A stretch of DNA of 49,525 nucleotides from assembly GCA_949745755.1 (NCBI GenBank), contig CATJZL010000068.1, positions 1-49,525 on the forward strand. The letters run 5' to 3'. This document shows, one piece after another, positions 41,873 through 49,525 of this stretch. Position numbers and translations under genes: made by a program. Every line of letters starts with the position of its first letter. Position 1 is the stretch's first letter. This DNA is from UBA2730 sp022793235. Lineage in GTDB: Bacteria; Bacillota_I; Bacilli_A; RF39; UBA660. The notes beneath the pieces were generated by a model. The model was not told the origin of the DNA. It did no database searches and saw nothing but the letters and a program-made list of their open reading frames with translations.

Positions 41873-42040
41873 TTACAAGGAGCACATTTCTTTCTCTTGT
41901 ATTCTTCTTATTGATTCACCAACTCCTTTACCTGCATCCAATAATATTTTTATAATATTAGTCAAGGCATTTATAATACTACTGGAAATTGAGGTCGCTC
42001 CTCCATAAATTGAATCTAAATTTTTTTCTTCTATTTTCAT
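41873..42040 (-). CDS. double-glycine bacteriocin-like peptide B
   Basis: This 55-residue precursor has the GG leader MKIEEKNLDSIYGG (residues 1-14). The mature part begins ATSISSSIINALTNIIK, runs through LLDAGKGVG (GxxxG) and ends in a Cys-containing cationic tail (EKEMCSL). Its ATG overlaps the stop of peptide A (ATGA), so the two are made together. Double-glycine leaders are cut by C39 peptidases, and such an exporter lies in the same operon. It resembles one half of a class IIb two-peptide bacteriocin. Signalling or immunity roles are possible. No family is recognised. Confidence 0.75.
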   Translation of the reverse strand: MKIEEKNLDSIYGGATSISSSIINALTNIIKILLDAGKGVGESIRRIQEKEMCSL

Positions 42041-42183
42041 ACTTTTTTACATGATTCTGGATGTGTATATCCTTTTATTACACCTGATAAAAATATGATA
42101 ATACTGGTAGCAATTAAATATACCCAAACAGAAACCTCTCCTCCTGTTATTTTTTCTAATTTTTTATTATTTATCTTTTGCAT
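42037..42183 (-). CDS. double-glycine bacteriocin-like peptide A
   Basis: This 48-residue precursor has the GG leader MQKINNKKLEKITGG (1-15). The mature segment EVSVWVYLIATSIIIFLSG is a hydrophobic helix; then come VIKGYTHPESCKKV, a GxxxG (residues 34-38) and a single Cys. SD GGAG lies 6 nt before the ATG. The ATG overlaps the stop of the accessory gene (TAATG), and the stop overlaps peptide B. It is probably exported and trimmed by the adjacent C39 transporter. The Trp/Tyr near the membrane helix is typical of membrane-active peptides. Confidence 0.75.
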   Translation of the reverse strand: MQKINNKKLEKITGGEVSVWVYLIATSIIIFLSGVIKGYTHPESCKKV

Positions 42184-42575
42184 TACTTCTCCTTCCAACA
42201 CTCTTTAAACATGGTTATAAATTCTTTTTTCTTATTTAATATAGATAATTCTAGATTTCCTTTTCTTTCTAAATCTAGATTTAAAAATACTTCATGATAA
42301 CTTTTTTTCTTTTCTCTATAAATATTTTTTGTAATGGAAACTATTTTTATTTTTTTCTTTTTTGTATTTGCATAAACATATGGATTTTTTTCTATTTTTT
42401 TAAATAGTTTGTCTTCCACAACTATTCTTACTTGGTTTTTTTTTATATAATTTGCATTTATTTTTAGATAATCATTATATTTTGTTACTTTAAAGTAAAC
42501 TATAGAGGATAGAAATAATATTATTGTAAAACAGTTTATTATAAATAATAATTTGTATCTTTTATATATTTTCAT
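42183..42575 (-). CDS. single-TM accessory protein of the bacteriocin locus
   Basis: This 130-residue protein has one N-terminal TM helix (LLFIINCFTIILFLSSIVYF) and about 95 external residues that are Lys-rich and strand-forming. It overlaps the end of the transporter gene by 14 nt and ends on the start of peptide A. Its position is that of an HlyD-like adaptor or an immunity protein. It is too short for a full adaptor and has no lipoyl-like or coil segment. Which of these roles it plays is inference. Confidence 0.65.
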   Translation of the reverse strand: MKIYKRYKLLFIINCFTIILFLSSIVYFKVTKYNDYLKINANYIKKNQVRIVVEDKLFKKIEKNPYVYANTKKKKIKIVSITKNIYREKKKSYHEVFLNLDLERKGNLELSILNKKKEFITMFKECWKEK

Positions 42576-44628
42576 ATATTTTTCCTTCTTTTAATTCTAA
42601 GATTCGATTAAATAAATTCTTATTTGACATTCTGTGACTTATTACAATTACTGTCTTATCTTTTAAATATTTTAAAAGTTCTGTTAAAATGACTTGTTCC
42701 TTTTCTATATCTAATTGACTTAGGGCTTCATCAAAAATATAAATATCACTTTCTCTCATTAAAGCACGTGCTAGAATGATTCTTTGTCTTTCTCCTCCTG
42801 ATAAGTTGGATCCCCCTTCTTCTACCATCTTAGAGTATTTTAGTTCCTTATCTAAAATTTCATCTACTTTTGTTAATTTACATATTTTCTCTAATTTTTC
42901 TTCCTCACCTTCTACTATTATATTTTCTTTTATAGTCCCTGTAAAAAGACTTTCTTGTTGGGAGATATAGGTTATTTTTCTTCTAATTACATCTAAGTGA
43001 TAATGTGTTATATCTATATTGTTGATCGTAATATATCCATAGTCTATATTTATAAATCGACATAGTAACTTCATTAAAGTCGATTTACCAATACCACTTT
43101 TACCTGTTAAAAAAACTTTATCTTTTCTTTTTATTTTTATACTTAATTCATCAAATATTTTTTTATAACCATAACCATAGGTTAATCCCTTAATATTTAT
43201 TGTCCCGTTTAATTGATAATCATTAAATAATTCTAAGCAGTTAAAGTTTTCTATCTTAATTGTAAATAAATCCTCTATTCTAGATTTAGATAATTTATAT
43301 TTATTATATTCTTTATATAAAGATAATAGATTCTTTAGTGATGTTAAATAATAGTTTAATATAGTCTGAAAAACAATTAAATTAGCTATGGACATTTTGT
43401 TTTTTATAATTAAAATTGAACCAAAGGAGAAAAGTACAACTTGATTTATATCCATTATTACATTATTTGTAAGATTGTTATTTAAAATCATTTTATTTAC
43501 TTTATAAGCTCTAGTTAAAAAGAGTTGATATTCTTTTAAAAAAGATGTATTTTTCCTTTTTTCTAAGTGCATTGATTTTATAGTATTCATAGAACTTAAA
43601 TTTTCATATAATATTGAATTTACTTTGTCCTCACTTTGTAAGTAAATTTCCATTTTTGGGATATAAAACTTATTAAAAATGATTTCTTGAATTATTAGTA
43701 TAAAACTTAGGAATAGTAAAATCATTCCTAATTTGTTTGATAGAAAAAATAAAAAATATAGAAATATCATTATTAAGACAATATCTGTGGTTATAGATGA
43801 AAAAAGACTTGTAAGAAATAGTTTAATATTTGCTAGATCCTTCATTCTAGATGTTATCTCTCCTACTGTTCTATTGTTATAGTATAAATATGGTAAAAAC
43901 ATTAATCTTCTAAGAATGTTTGTTGTTAACTCTTCGTCTAACATTTCACTCCATTTTAATAAGGTTATATTTTTTAGATGATTACTCATTTCCTTTAAAA
44001 TCATAACTATAATTATAAATTTAGTCACTATATAAACATTATCTAGAATATTATATTCAATCGCATTATTTAAGAGCAGTTTAAAATAAAATGCAGATGT
44101 AATATTTAAAAATGTATAAATTGTAGTTAGGAATATTATATAGGGAATATATTTTTTATTTTTTTTGATAAATTTCACTAACCATTCCTTTATAATTTTT
44201 CTTTTTTCTAGCTTTAATATTTTTTTTATAGGTTTTAAATAAATATAATTGTTACTAGTCATTAAATTAAACTCTGCAAATGTTATTTTTTTCTTGCCTA
44301 TAGCAGGATCCATAATGAGTAGTTCCTTTTTTGTAAAATTTATACTATATATTACTATAAAATGTTGATATTGTTTATTTATAATTACATGACTAATTAT
44401 TGGTAGCATCTCTTTTTTTATTTCTTCTAATTTTAGATTTAGTCCATATGCATTAAATCCTATTTTTATGGAAGCCTTTACAAGATTGTAGGCTGTTACT
44501 CCATTTCTTGTTGTTAAAGTTAATTCTCTTAGGTATTCTAGAGAACAATTCCCACCATAAGAACGAATGATAGATAATAGGCAACATACACCACAATCTT
44601 TGATGCCTTCTTGTTTAATCACTTCCAT
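42562..44628 (-). CDS. C39-peptidase ABC exporter
   Basis: This 688-residue protein joins three domains. The C39 peptidase (about 1-140) has the catalytic Cys in QEGIKDCGVCC, His in YQHFIVI and Asp in LLIMDPA. The transmembrane domain has six helices (about 160-430). The ATPase has Walker A GKSGIGKST, signature LSGGERQR, Walker B DIYIFDEALSQLD and a switch His in VISHRM. Such transporters cut leaders after Gly-Gly and export the peptide. All catalytic residues are present. The start at 44628 follows GGGAGGT by 6 nt. It is the central gene of the bacteriocin operon. Confidence 0.93.
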   Translation of the reverse strand: MEVIKQEGIKDCGVCCLLSIIRSYGGNCSLEYLRELTLTTRNGVTAYNLVKASIKIGFNAYGLNLKLEEIKKEMLPIISHVIINKQYQHFIVIYSINFTKKELLIMDPAIGKKKITFAEFNLMTSNNYIYLKPIKKILKLEKRKIIKEWLVKFIKKNKKYIPYIIFLTTIYTFLNITSAFYFKLLLNNAIEYNILDNVYIVTKFIIIVMILKEMSNHLKNITLLKWSEMLDEELTTNILRRLMFLPYLYYNNRTVGEITSRMKDLANIKLFLTSLFSSITTDIVLIMIFLYFLFFLSNKLGMILLFLSFILIIQEIIFNKFYIPKMEIYLQSEDKVNSILYENLSSMNTIKSMHLEKRKNTSFLKEYQLFLTRAYKVNKMILNNNLTNNVIMDINQVVLFSFGSILIIKNKMSIANLIVFQTILNYYLTSLKNLLSLYKEYNKYKLSKSRIEDLFTIKIENFNCLELFNDYQLNGTINIKGLTYGYGYKKIFDELSIKIKRKDKVFLTGKSGIGKSTLMKLLCRFINIDYGYITINNIDITHYHLDVIRRKITYISQQESLFTGTIKENIIVEGEEEKLEKICKLTKVDEILDKELKYSKMVEEGGSNLSGGERQRIILARALMRESDIYIFDEALSQLDIEKEQVILTELLKYLKDKTVIVISHRMSNKNLFNRILELKEGKIYENI

Positions 44629-44692
44629 ATTTTTACCTCCCAATCTTATTATTAGGAAATAACTATATTTTTAGGGTGTATTTTTCAAATTT

Positions 44693-44944
44693 TTATTTGT
44701 TTTCTTTCTTTTCTTGTTCTATTAAATTTGCTCTTTTTAATTCCTCTATATATTTTAAATGGCTTTTCTTTATTTTTTCGTTATGATTTATAAATATTGT
44801 TCTATTTTGAATCACTATTTCAATTATAATGTTGCTTTTACCACACTTGAATATTTTTTTATATGTAGGGTAGATTAGATTTTCTTGATATTTGTATCGA
44901 TATTTTTCTAATTCACCTAAGTATATATCTTTCTTTATTTTCAT
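44693..44944 (-). CDS. unknown 83-residue cationic protein, first of the bacteriocin operon
   Basis: This small basic protein (many Lys, Tyr, Ile) has no TM helix and one Cys; it ends LKRANLIEQEKKENK. It is 64 nt upstream of the exporter. A place before the exporter and the small size fit an immunity or regulatory protein, but nothing in the sequence shows it. An SD is part of a hairpin immediately before the ATG. Confidence 0.55.
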   Translation of the reverse strand: MKIKKDIYLGELEKYRYKYQENLIYPTYKKIFKCGKSNIIIEIVIQNRTIFINHNEKIKKSHLKYIEELKRANLIEQEKKENK

Positions 44945-44970
44945 GGAAACACCTCTATTTTAGTGTTTCC
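44945..44970 (-). promoter_or_regulatory. SD-sequestering hairpin at the head of the bacteriocin operon
   Basis: GGAAACAC and GTGTTTCC form a perfect 8-bp stem around a 10-nt loop. It ends directly before the ATG of the 83-residue gene and includes the SD AGAGGTG. There is no T-run, so it is a translational rather than a termination element. Confidence 0.6.
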
Positions 44971-44996
44971 TATTTTTACTTTTTTATTTCACAAAT

Positions 44997-45019
44997 AAAA
45001 AAATCTATTTCTAGATTCT
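44997..45019 (-). terminator. terminator after tRNA-Arg
   Basis: AATCTA and TAGATT flank GAAA and are followed on the minus strand by a T-run. It lies 13 nt after the tRNA. Confidence 0.65.
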
Positions 45020-45031
45020 TTATTTTTAATA

Positions 45032-45108
45032 TGGTGTTCACGACGTGATTCGAACACGTGACCGATCGCTTAGAAGGCGATTGCTCTATCCAGCTGAGCT
45101 ACGCGAAC
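45032..45108 (-). tRNA. tRNA-Arg(TCT)
   Basis: 77 nt with encoded CCA. Acceptor GTTCGCG pairs with CGTGAAC (one G-T), discriminator A. The anticodon stem is ATCGC/GCGAT and the loop CTTCTAA gives TCT (reads AGA). It decodes the common Arg codon of this AT-rich genome. Confidence 0.95.
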
Positions 45109-45136
45109 ATAAAACTCATTAACAATATTATTTTAC

Positions 45137-45170
45137 AATAAAAAAAGACTTCTGACAAGTCCTTTTTTTA
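45137..45170 (-). terminator. terminator after the 947-residue gene
   Basis: GGACTT and AAGTC form a short stem with T-run TTTTTTT on the minus strand, 12 nt after the stop. Confidence 0.75.
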
Positions 45171-45181
45171 TTTTTCTTCTT

Positions 45182-48025
45182 TTATATATGGTAACTTTTT
45201 TCTATTTTTTCTTCATTGTTATGATAATTTTCTAAAGCATCTACATATCTATTTGCAATCGATAAGAGATATTCTTTATTTACTAAATTAGCAGTTTGTA
45301 TTGCCTGTCCTGTTACTACATATTGTTCTTCTATATCATCGACGCTATATTGTGGAAGGTTATTTTGAATCACATCTTGATCTTGTTGATTATTATCTAC
45401 TATTGTATCTATATCTTCTACTTCAACTTCGTCTAGATCTATGCGAGTATCTTCTTCTGTATTAAAAATATCACTCTCTTTATCTAAATCCCCTATTATT
45501 GAAACAAAATTGTTTACTTCCTTATCTTTTATTTGAACTAATTGGTCTGCTTTGGCAACTAACTCTCCTATTTGATCTTTTTTGGTATTTTTCTTCTGTT
45601 CATCTATATCTGTTTGAGTAGTTTTTGCTTTTGAATCTTCTATGGTTCTTAAGCTCTTATTCTCCTCAGATACTATTATTTGTTGTTGCCTATCCTCTTG
45701 CGATTCATTTCTAGCTTGTTCTATTTGCACACTACTTACGACTATATTTGGGTCAACCCTATTTTCGCTTATTCCTTTATTCTCTGTTCTTGTTATTTTT
45801 TGCATATTCTCTGGCATTTTTAAATTTGTATTTTTCTTATATGAATTATAAGTTGTAATATTCCTTTCCTCTTGATTTATTTGATAAAGTCCCTTTTCTT
45901 GTAATGTTTTTGTCATTTGTTCCATCATATCCCTATAAGTTGGTACAACTTCTGTTTCAATTGTTGAAGGATAATTTTTCTCTGCTATAATTCTTGCAAT
46001 TAATTTATTCTCAATGTTTTTAAATTTATTTGCTATTACATTTTCTAATAAGTGGTCAATGTAATATTTTTCCTGAACATTTAATCCATTTTTAACTGTG
46101 ATACCTGTTATGTTTTCCAAGGCTTGAGCAAATTCTGTGATAATGACTGCTGTTGAACCTTTTACTCCTTCATAACTGTTGTTGTTTATATTAGGTAAAT
46201 CTTTTCTAAACATATCATAAACTTGCTCTATATATTCTATCTTTTTTTCTACATTAGAAGTCGTATTTATACTAACAAATTTCTTATCATATGCTGTATA
46301 ACGTTTTTTTGCAGTTTCTCCATTTAATAAATCAGAATTTACATCTAAAGTTTCATTTTGAATATTATGAAGTCTAGCATTTTGATTTATAGCTCTTTTT
46401 AAATTTTTCATTAAGCTTTCTTTTTTTATTTTATGATTTCCAAAATATTGATAGATTTGTTCTGGATCCATTTTATTACAGGCTAGATAATAGGCTTCTC
46501 CTTCTTTAAATTTTTGTGCAGCTTTAACTTCGTTTTTCTCCTCTTTGTACTGATTGGCCTGTTTTCCATTATATTGAGATAAATATTCTTTTATACGAGA
46601 CATTAAACTCATTCTATCTTTATTAGGACGGCAATACTCTATCATTTTATTCCAACTACAATTAGAATAATCATAGATTATTTTTTCTTGCTCTGTTTTA
46701 TTTTTACTCTTTATTTTATTTTTTGTATTTCCTGGTGTTTTTATATCCTCTTGCTTTTTAGCATCTTCTTTTGGAGATGAACTATCCTTTTTAAACCAGC
46801 TTTTTAAACCAATAAAGGTTGTTGTAATTATTGCTGTTACAGCTACCAGCGCTGTTGTAATCAGTGCTGCTTTCTTTTTATTTTTAAAAAGTCTCTTTTT
46901 TGAAGGTTTACTGGCTTCTTTTTGATATTTTTCTATATTCTTAACTAATTTTTGTTCTTCTAAAATGTTATTTTCTATATATCCTTCTTTTACTAAGGTA
47001 GCCTCATCTTTATTTAGTAATCTTTTTAAAATATCAATATATATATCTGCTTCTTTTTCACTGACTGTTTTATAGCTTCCATCTTTATTAAATATAACAG
47101 CTTTAATTATATTTTTACCATTTTCTTCATATTGAAAGAAAACTATTTTTCCTATAGGATTTTTTCTTTCTTCTTTACTTATTTTATTTTTTTCCGTTTT
47201 TTGTGGTTGTGCTTCTTTCTCGTTTTCGTTTTTAGTTTGTATTTCATTATTATTTATAAAGTCCCCATATAGATTCATAAATGCCTGATAAGCATTTCTT
47301 CGAAACTTCACTATTCTTGCATCTTTTATAAATTCTGCTAAATTAGTATATCCTAAGTCTTCAGCAAAATAAGCAAGCAGCTTTAGATTTCCTGTATAAT
47401 CATATGGATCATAAGTTAACTTATAAGTCTTATTTCGAATCTTACCATTTTCTGTTTTATATTTATAAGTATAATCTACATCTAAATATAACACATCCTT
47501 TTTTAATCGTATTGTAAATTTTTTTGGGATTTTTTCTACTATATTTCTGATATTACTCTCATCTTCTAATTTTTCCCTAAACTCTTCTATATTTTTTATC
47601 TCGTTAAATTGATTATTTCTTTTGTCGAATATATGCAAGTCTTCTGCTACGGTTTCCTGATCTAAGTGATATAAAAATTCCATCATACCTATCTGATATT
47701 TTGTTATTAAATCATAAGAGTATCCATCTATACTGTAAAGTAATTCTACTATACCTTTATCTTTAATAGTCATTTCTTTAAGTAATGGAAAGGATTCATC
47801 AAAAGGATCATCCGAATTCATCACAATTTCGCTATTGTCTTCTTCACTACTAGTGTCTTCTGGTAAATCTGAACTGTCTGTAGGAAAGGAAATACTTTCT
47901 CCATTAAACAATCTGTGTGCTACTTCTTCCATATCCCAATTTTCTTCCTCTTCATAGTCTAGGTCTCTTAATATCTCTTCTAATGTAGCTTCTACATTTT
48001 CTACTGAAGTATTTTTTTCTTCCAT
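45182..48025 (-). CDS. unknown 947-residue single-pass membrane protein
   Basis: I do not recognise this protein. An acidic N-terminal region (Asp/Glu/Ser, about 1-80) leads to a globular domain up to about 360, then basic KKRLFKNKKK and one TM helix AALITTALVAVTAIITTTFI at roughly 385-405. By the positive-inside rule the N-terminal half is cytosolic and the C-terminal 540 residues are outside. That half has four Cys, Gln/Asn/Glu-rich coils and an acidic tail. The ATG at 48025 follows GGGGTG. It overlaps nothing and lies 11 nt after the next gene, with which it forms an operon. Confidence 0.8.
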   Translation of the reverse strand: MEEKNTSVENVEATLEEILRDLDYEEEENWDMEEVAHRLFNGESISFPTDSSDLPEDTSSEEDNSEIVMNSDDPFDESFPLLKEMTIKDKGIVELLYSIDGYSYDLITKYQIGMMEFLYHLDQETVAEDLHIFDKRNNQFNEIKNIEEFREKLEDESNIRNIVEKIPKKFTIRLKKDVLYLDVDYTYKYKTENGKIRNKTYKLTYDPYDYTGNLKLLAYFAEDLGYTNLAEFIKDARIVKFRRNAYQAFMNLYGDFINNNEIQTKNENEKEAQPQKTEKNKISKEERKNPIGKIVFFQYEENGKNIIKAVIFNKDGSYKTVSEKEADIYIDILKRLLNKDEATLVKEGYIENNILEEQKLVKNIEKYQKEASKPSKKRLFKNKKKAALITTALVAVTAIITTTFIGLKSWFKKDSSSPKEDAKKQEDIKTPGNTKNKIKSKNKTEQEKIIYDYSNCSWNKMIEYCRPNKDRMSLMSRIKEYLSQYNGKQANQYKEEKNEVKAAQKFKEGEAYYLACNKMDPEQIYQYFGNHKIKKESLMKNLKRAINQNARLHNIQNETLDVNSDLLNGETAKKRYTAYDKKFVSINTTSNVEKKIEYIEQVYDMFRKDLPNINNNSYEGVKGSTAVIITEFAQALENITGITVKNGLNVQEKYYIDHLLENVIANKFKNIENKLIARIIAEKNYPSTIETEVVPTYRDMMEQMTKTLQEKGLYQINQEERNITTYNSYKKNTNLKMPENMQKITRTENKGISENRVDPNIVVSSVQIEQARNESQEDRQQQIIVSEENKSLRTIEDSKAKTTQTDIDEQKKNTKKDQIGELVAKADQLVQIKDKEVNNFVSIIGDLDKESDIFNTEEDTRIDLDEVEVEDIDTIVDNNQQDQDVIQNNLPQYSVDDIEEQYVVTGQAIQTANLVNKEYLLSIANRYVDALENYHNNEEKIEKSYHI

Positions 48026-48036
48026 TTCTCTCACCC

Positions 48037-49353
48037 CTATTTCATTACCTTTCTGGTTCTAAAACTCTCATAACAAACCTCACCATATACAAATTCTGAT
48101 CTAGCTACAGTTCGTGATTGCTTTGCAATTGCATAATGATTTATTCTTTTGTTGGCAAATCCGTTACATCCTTCTAATAAGTTATTTGTTCTTATTAGTG
48201 ATTTTGTATATTGATATACTTCATAGTAATAAGAAGGACCATTTGGACATGTATTACCACAACTTGAAAAATCTCCACCTATAAACTTATAATATTTATC
48301 TCCTCCAAAATTTGGAGTTTGTCTTGTACTAATTGTTCCTATATATCTCCAACTATCTGTTGAAGTCTTATTTCCTAAGTATGCTATTTGTTCATAATCT
48401 CCTGTTGTTTTATATGTTGTTCCTTGAATATTTACATAATTATAATTTTTACATGCTAATGTCATCGTTGTACTCTTATACATTAATTCTAAAGAAATAG
48501 TTGTATATTTTTTTAGCTCTGTTCTTATTAATTCTTGTTCTTTTTTTATTTGAATTTCCTTTAGACAATTTTTATCTTTTATGTCACACGTGATAGGAGC
48601 TGTATTACATGATGTTCTTGTATAATTAGACCATGGTCCGAATTCTGTTAATTTCTCTTCATAATTTGTATTATTATTTGAACTTGGTGGTGTTACTACT
48701 GGTTTATTTATATTTACTGGTGGATTTTTACTTTCTTCTTGTTTGTTCTCTTTTTCATTTATAACCAATTTTTCTTCTTCTTTTTCTTTGTTTATTTCTT
48801 CTTGTTCTTTTTTCTCCTCTTTCTTTTTATCTTCTTGTGGTTTGTTTGGTGTTGTATTTCCTTTTTCACAAATTGCATTTGTACAAAAATCATATTTACC
48901 TACATGTACTAATATATAGTCTGTTTGATTCTGACAAACAATTACTACTTTTAATAGGTAATCTTCCTCTAATTTTGTTATTTTTACATAGGATTTTTTA
49001 TTATCACATTTTTTATCTCCATTATAAAGATTTGTTATAAGTTTGTCTTCAATTAATTGTTTTAAAGTTACTGTTTCACTAGCCTCTTTTTCTTTTGGTA
49101 GTTTCTCTTCCTTATAGTAAACTAAAGCTGCTTCTTTTAATGTTTGCAAATTTTTTGAAAAATCTGTCTTTTGTATGTTCTTTTCTGTTATCTTTATACT
49201 ATCCTTGTTATTTTTTACCTTATTACTTGGTTTATAAGTTATAAATTTAGGCACAATCCATATAAGCATAATAAGAATTGCTAAAATTAATATTATCTTT
49301 AATAATAATTTACGAATTAAAAATCCATTGTGTTTGTAATCTTCTGTATACAT
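48037..49353 (-). CDS. unknown surface-anchored protein, one TM
   Basis: This 438-residue protein has a basic N-terminus and one TM helix (LLLKIILILAILIMLIWIVP) acting as a signal anchor, then an external part. Segment 1 (to about 165) is pseudopilin-like (LQTLKEAALVYYKEEKLPKE). A Lys/Glu/Asn/Pro linker follows, and the C-terminal domain has several Cys, probably disulfides. There is no LPXTG. The start at 49353 follows a GGGGGTGG SD. The promoter TTGACA, 17 nt, TAAAAT is at 49381-49409. It is probably a cell-surface structure shared with the next gene. Confidence 0.75.
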   Translation of the reverse strand: MYTEDYKHNGFLIRKLLLKIILILAILIMLIWIVPKFITYKPSNKVKNNKDSIKITEKNIQKTDFSKNLQTLKEAALVYYKEEKLPKEKEASETVTLKQLIEDKLITNLYNGDKKCDNKKSYVKITKLEEDYLLKVVIVCQNQTDYILVHVGKYDFCTNAICEKGNTTPNKPQEDKKKEEKKEQEEINKEKEEEKLVINEKENKQEESKNPPVNINKPVVTPPSSNNNTNYEEKLTEFGPWSNYTRTSCNTAPITCDIKDKNCLKEIQIKKEQELIRTELKKYTTISLELMYKSTTMTLACKNYNYVNIQGTTYKTTGDYEQIAYLGNKTSTDSWRYIGTISTRQTPNFGGDKYYKFIGGDFSSCGNTCPNGPSYYYEVYQYTKSLIRTNNLLEGCNGFANKRINHYAIAKQSRTVARSEFVYGEVCYESFRTRKVMK

Positions 49354-49380
49354 AAAATCCACCCCCAAAATTTTGACATT

Positions 49381-49409
49381 ATTTTAGCACATTTTCTTAT
49401 ATATGTCAA
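49381..49409 (-). promoter_or_regulatory. promoter of the surface-protein operon
   Basis: Minus strand TTGACA (49404-49409), 17-nt spacer, TAAAAT (49381-49386). The 52-bp repeat copy 2 begins 17 nt upstream of the -35, the same placing as copy 1. Confidence 0.75.
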
Positions 49410-49426
49410 TGTTTTTAATTTTTAAG

Positions 49427-49478
49427 TGTTATCGTTTTGTGATAATGTCATGTTATATCATTTTTTGAAAATGTCAGT
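49427..49478 (+). repeat. 52-bp perfect direct repeat, copy 2
   Basis: Identical to 18632-18683. Here it supplies the -35 (TTGAAA, 49465-49470) of a good plus-strand promoter: a 16-nt spacer and TATAAT (49487-49492). Confidence 0.95.
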
Positions 49479-49492
49479 AAATGATATATAAT
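49465..49492 (+). promoter_or_regulatory. plus-strand promoter of the right-edge gene
   Basis: TTGAAA, 16-nt spacer, TATAAT. AAAGGAG (49505-49511) lies 9 nt before the ATG. Confidence 0.6.
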
Positions 49493-49520
49493 ACTCCTTC
49501 AGAGAAAGGAGTTAATCAAT

Positions 49521-49525
49521 ATGAA
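49521..49525 (+). CDS. start of a plus-strand gene cut by the right edge
   Basis: ATG AA with SD AAAGGAG 9 nt upstream and a promoter in the 52-bp repeat. Only five bases are visible, so no function can be stated. Confidence 0.6.

Noticed and set aside
1..49525. CRISPR arrays, transposases, insertion sequences or phage genes
   Set aside because: No regularly spaced repeats, transposase motifs or phage structural genes were seen. The only long repeat is the 52-bp pair.

Overview
The window is very AT-rich DNA from a low-GC Gram-positive lineage. It uses the standard code: TGG encodes Trp and TGA is a stop. Family content (LexA-type repressor, one-chain GlyS with a T-box, MscL, LepA, infC-rpmI-rplT, rpsB-tsf, SpoIIID-like and YjcZ-like proteins, encoded CCA ends on tRNAs) points to an uncultured gut-type member of the Bacilli or a Mollicutes-related Firmicute. 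That placement is inference; no rRNA is present. Almost every gene lies on the minus strand, so the window reads as one replichore arm transcribed right to left. The plus-strand exceptions are lexA, a YjcZ-like mini-protein and a gene starting at the right edge.

Left part (1-18.6 kb): conserved housekeeping operons. These are lepA-HTH-hemW-HD-tmk; a MATE transporter fused to a cytidylate-kinase-like domain behind an XRE/LysR hybrid regulator; polA-cupin-mutM-folD-mscL; lexA on the other strand; a 32-codon ORF coupled to tcdA; a structured RNA with its own terminator; and infC-rpmI-rplT-rpsB-tsf. S2 and L20 share a C-terminal Rho-N/SAP-like module. infC starts with AUC behind a strong Shine-Dalgarno (SD) sequence and an L20-type attenuator leader.

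Middle (18.6-41.5 kb): two unknown large genes (one with a RelE/HigB-like C-terminus), glyS with a very short T-box leader, murI, a DUF5662 gene, an 820-residue helical-repeat protein, a stand-alone small RNA, an aminoglycoside-phosphotransferase-like gene broken at an A_AAA_AAG heptamer, tRNA-Glu, accessory metabolic genes (VOC, AraC, two SDRs, copA, GNAT), gltX, tRNA-Gln, yqeY and a hybrid histidine kinase with a degenerate ATP site.

Right part (41.5-49.5 kb): rpsU; a compact bacteriocin locus with a C39-peptidase ABC exporter, a small membrane protein and two overlapping double-glycine-leader peptides too short for routine ORF calling; tRNA-Arg; and two large lineage-specific membrane-anchored proteins.

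The most interesting observations are: the two-peptide bacteriocin locus; a LexA that has lost both its cleavage site and its catalytic serine; a perfect 52-bp repeat 30.8 kb apart that sits in the same position in two divergent promoter regions; the shared tail of S2 and L20; two unassigned structured RNAs; and the frameshifted kinase. All promoter, terminator and structure calls were made by eye.
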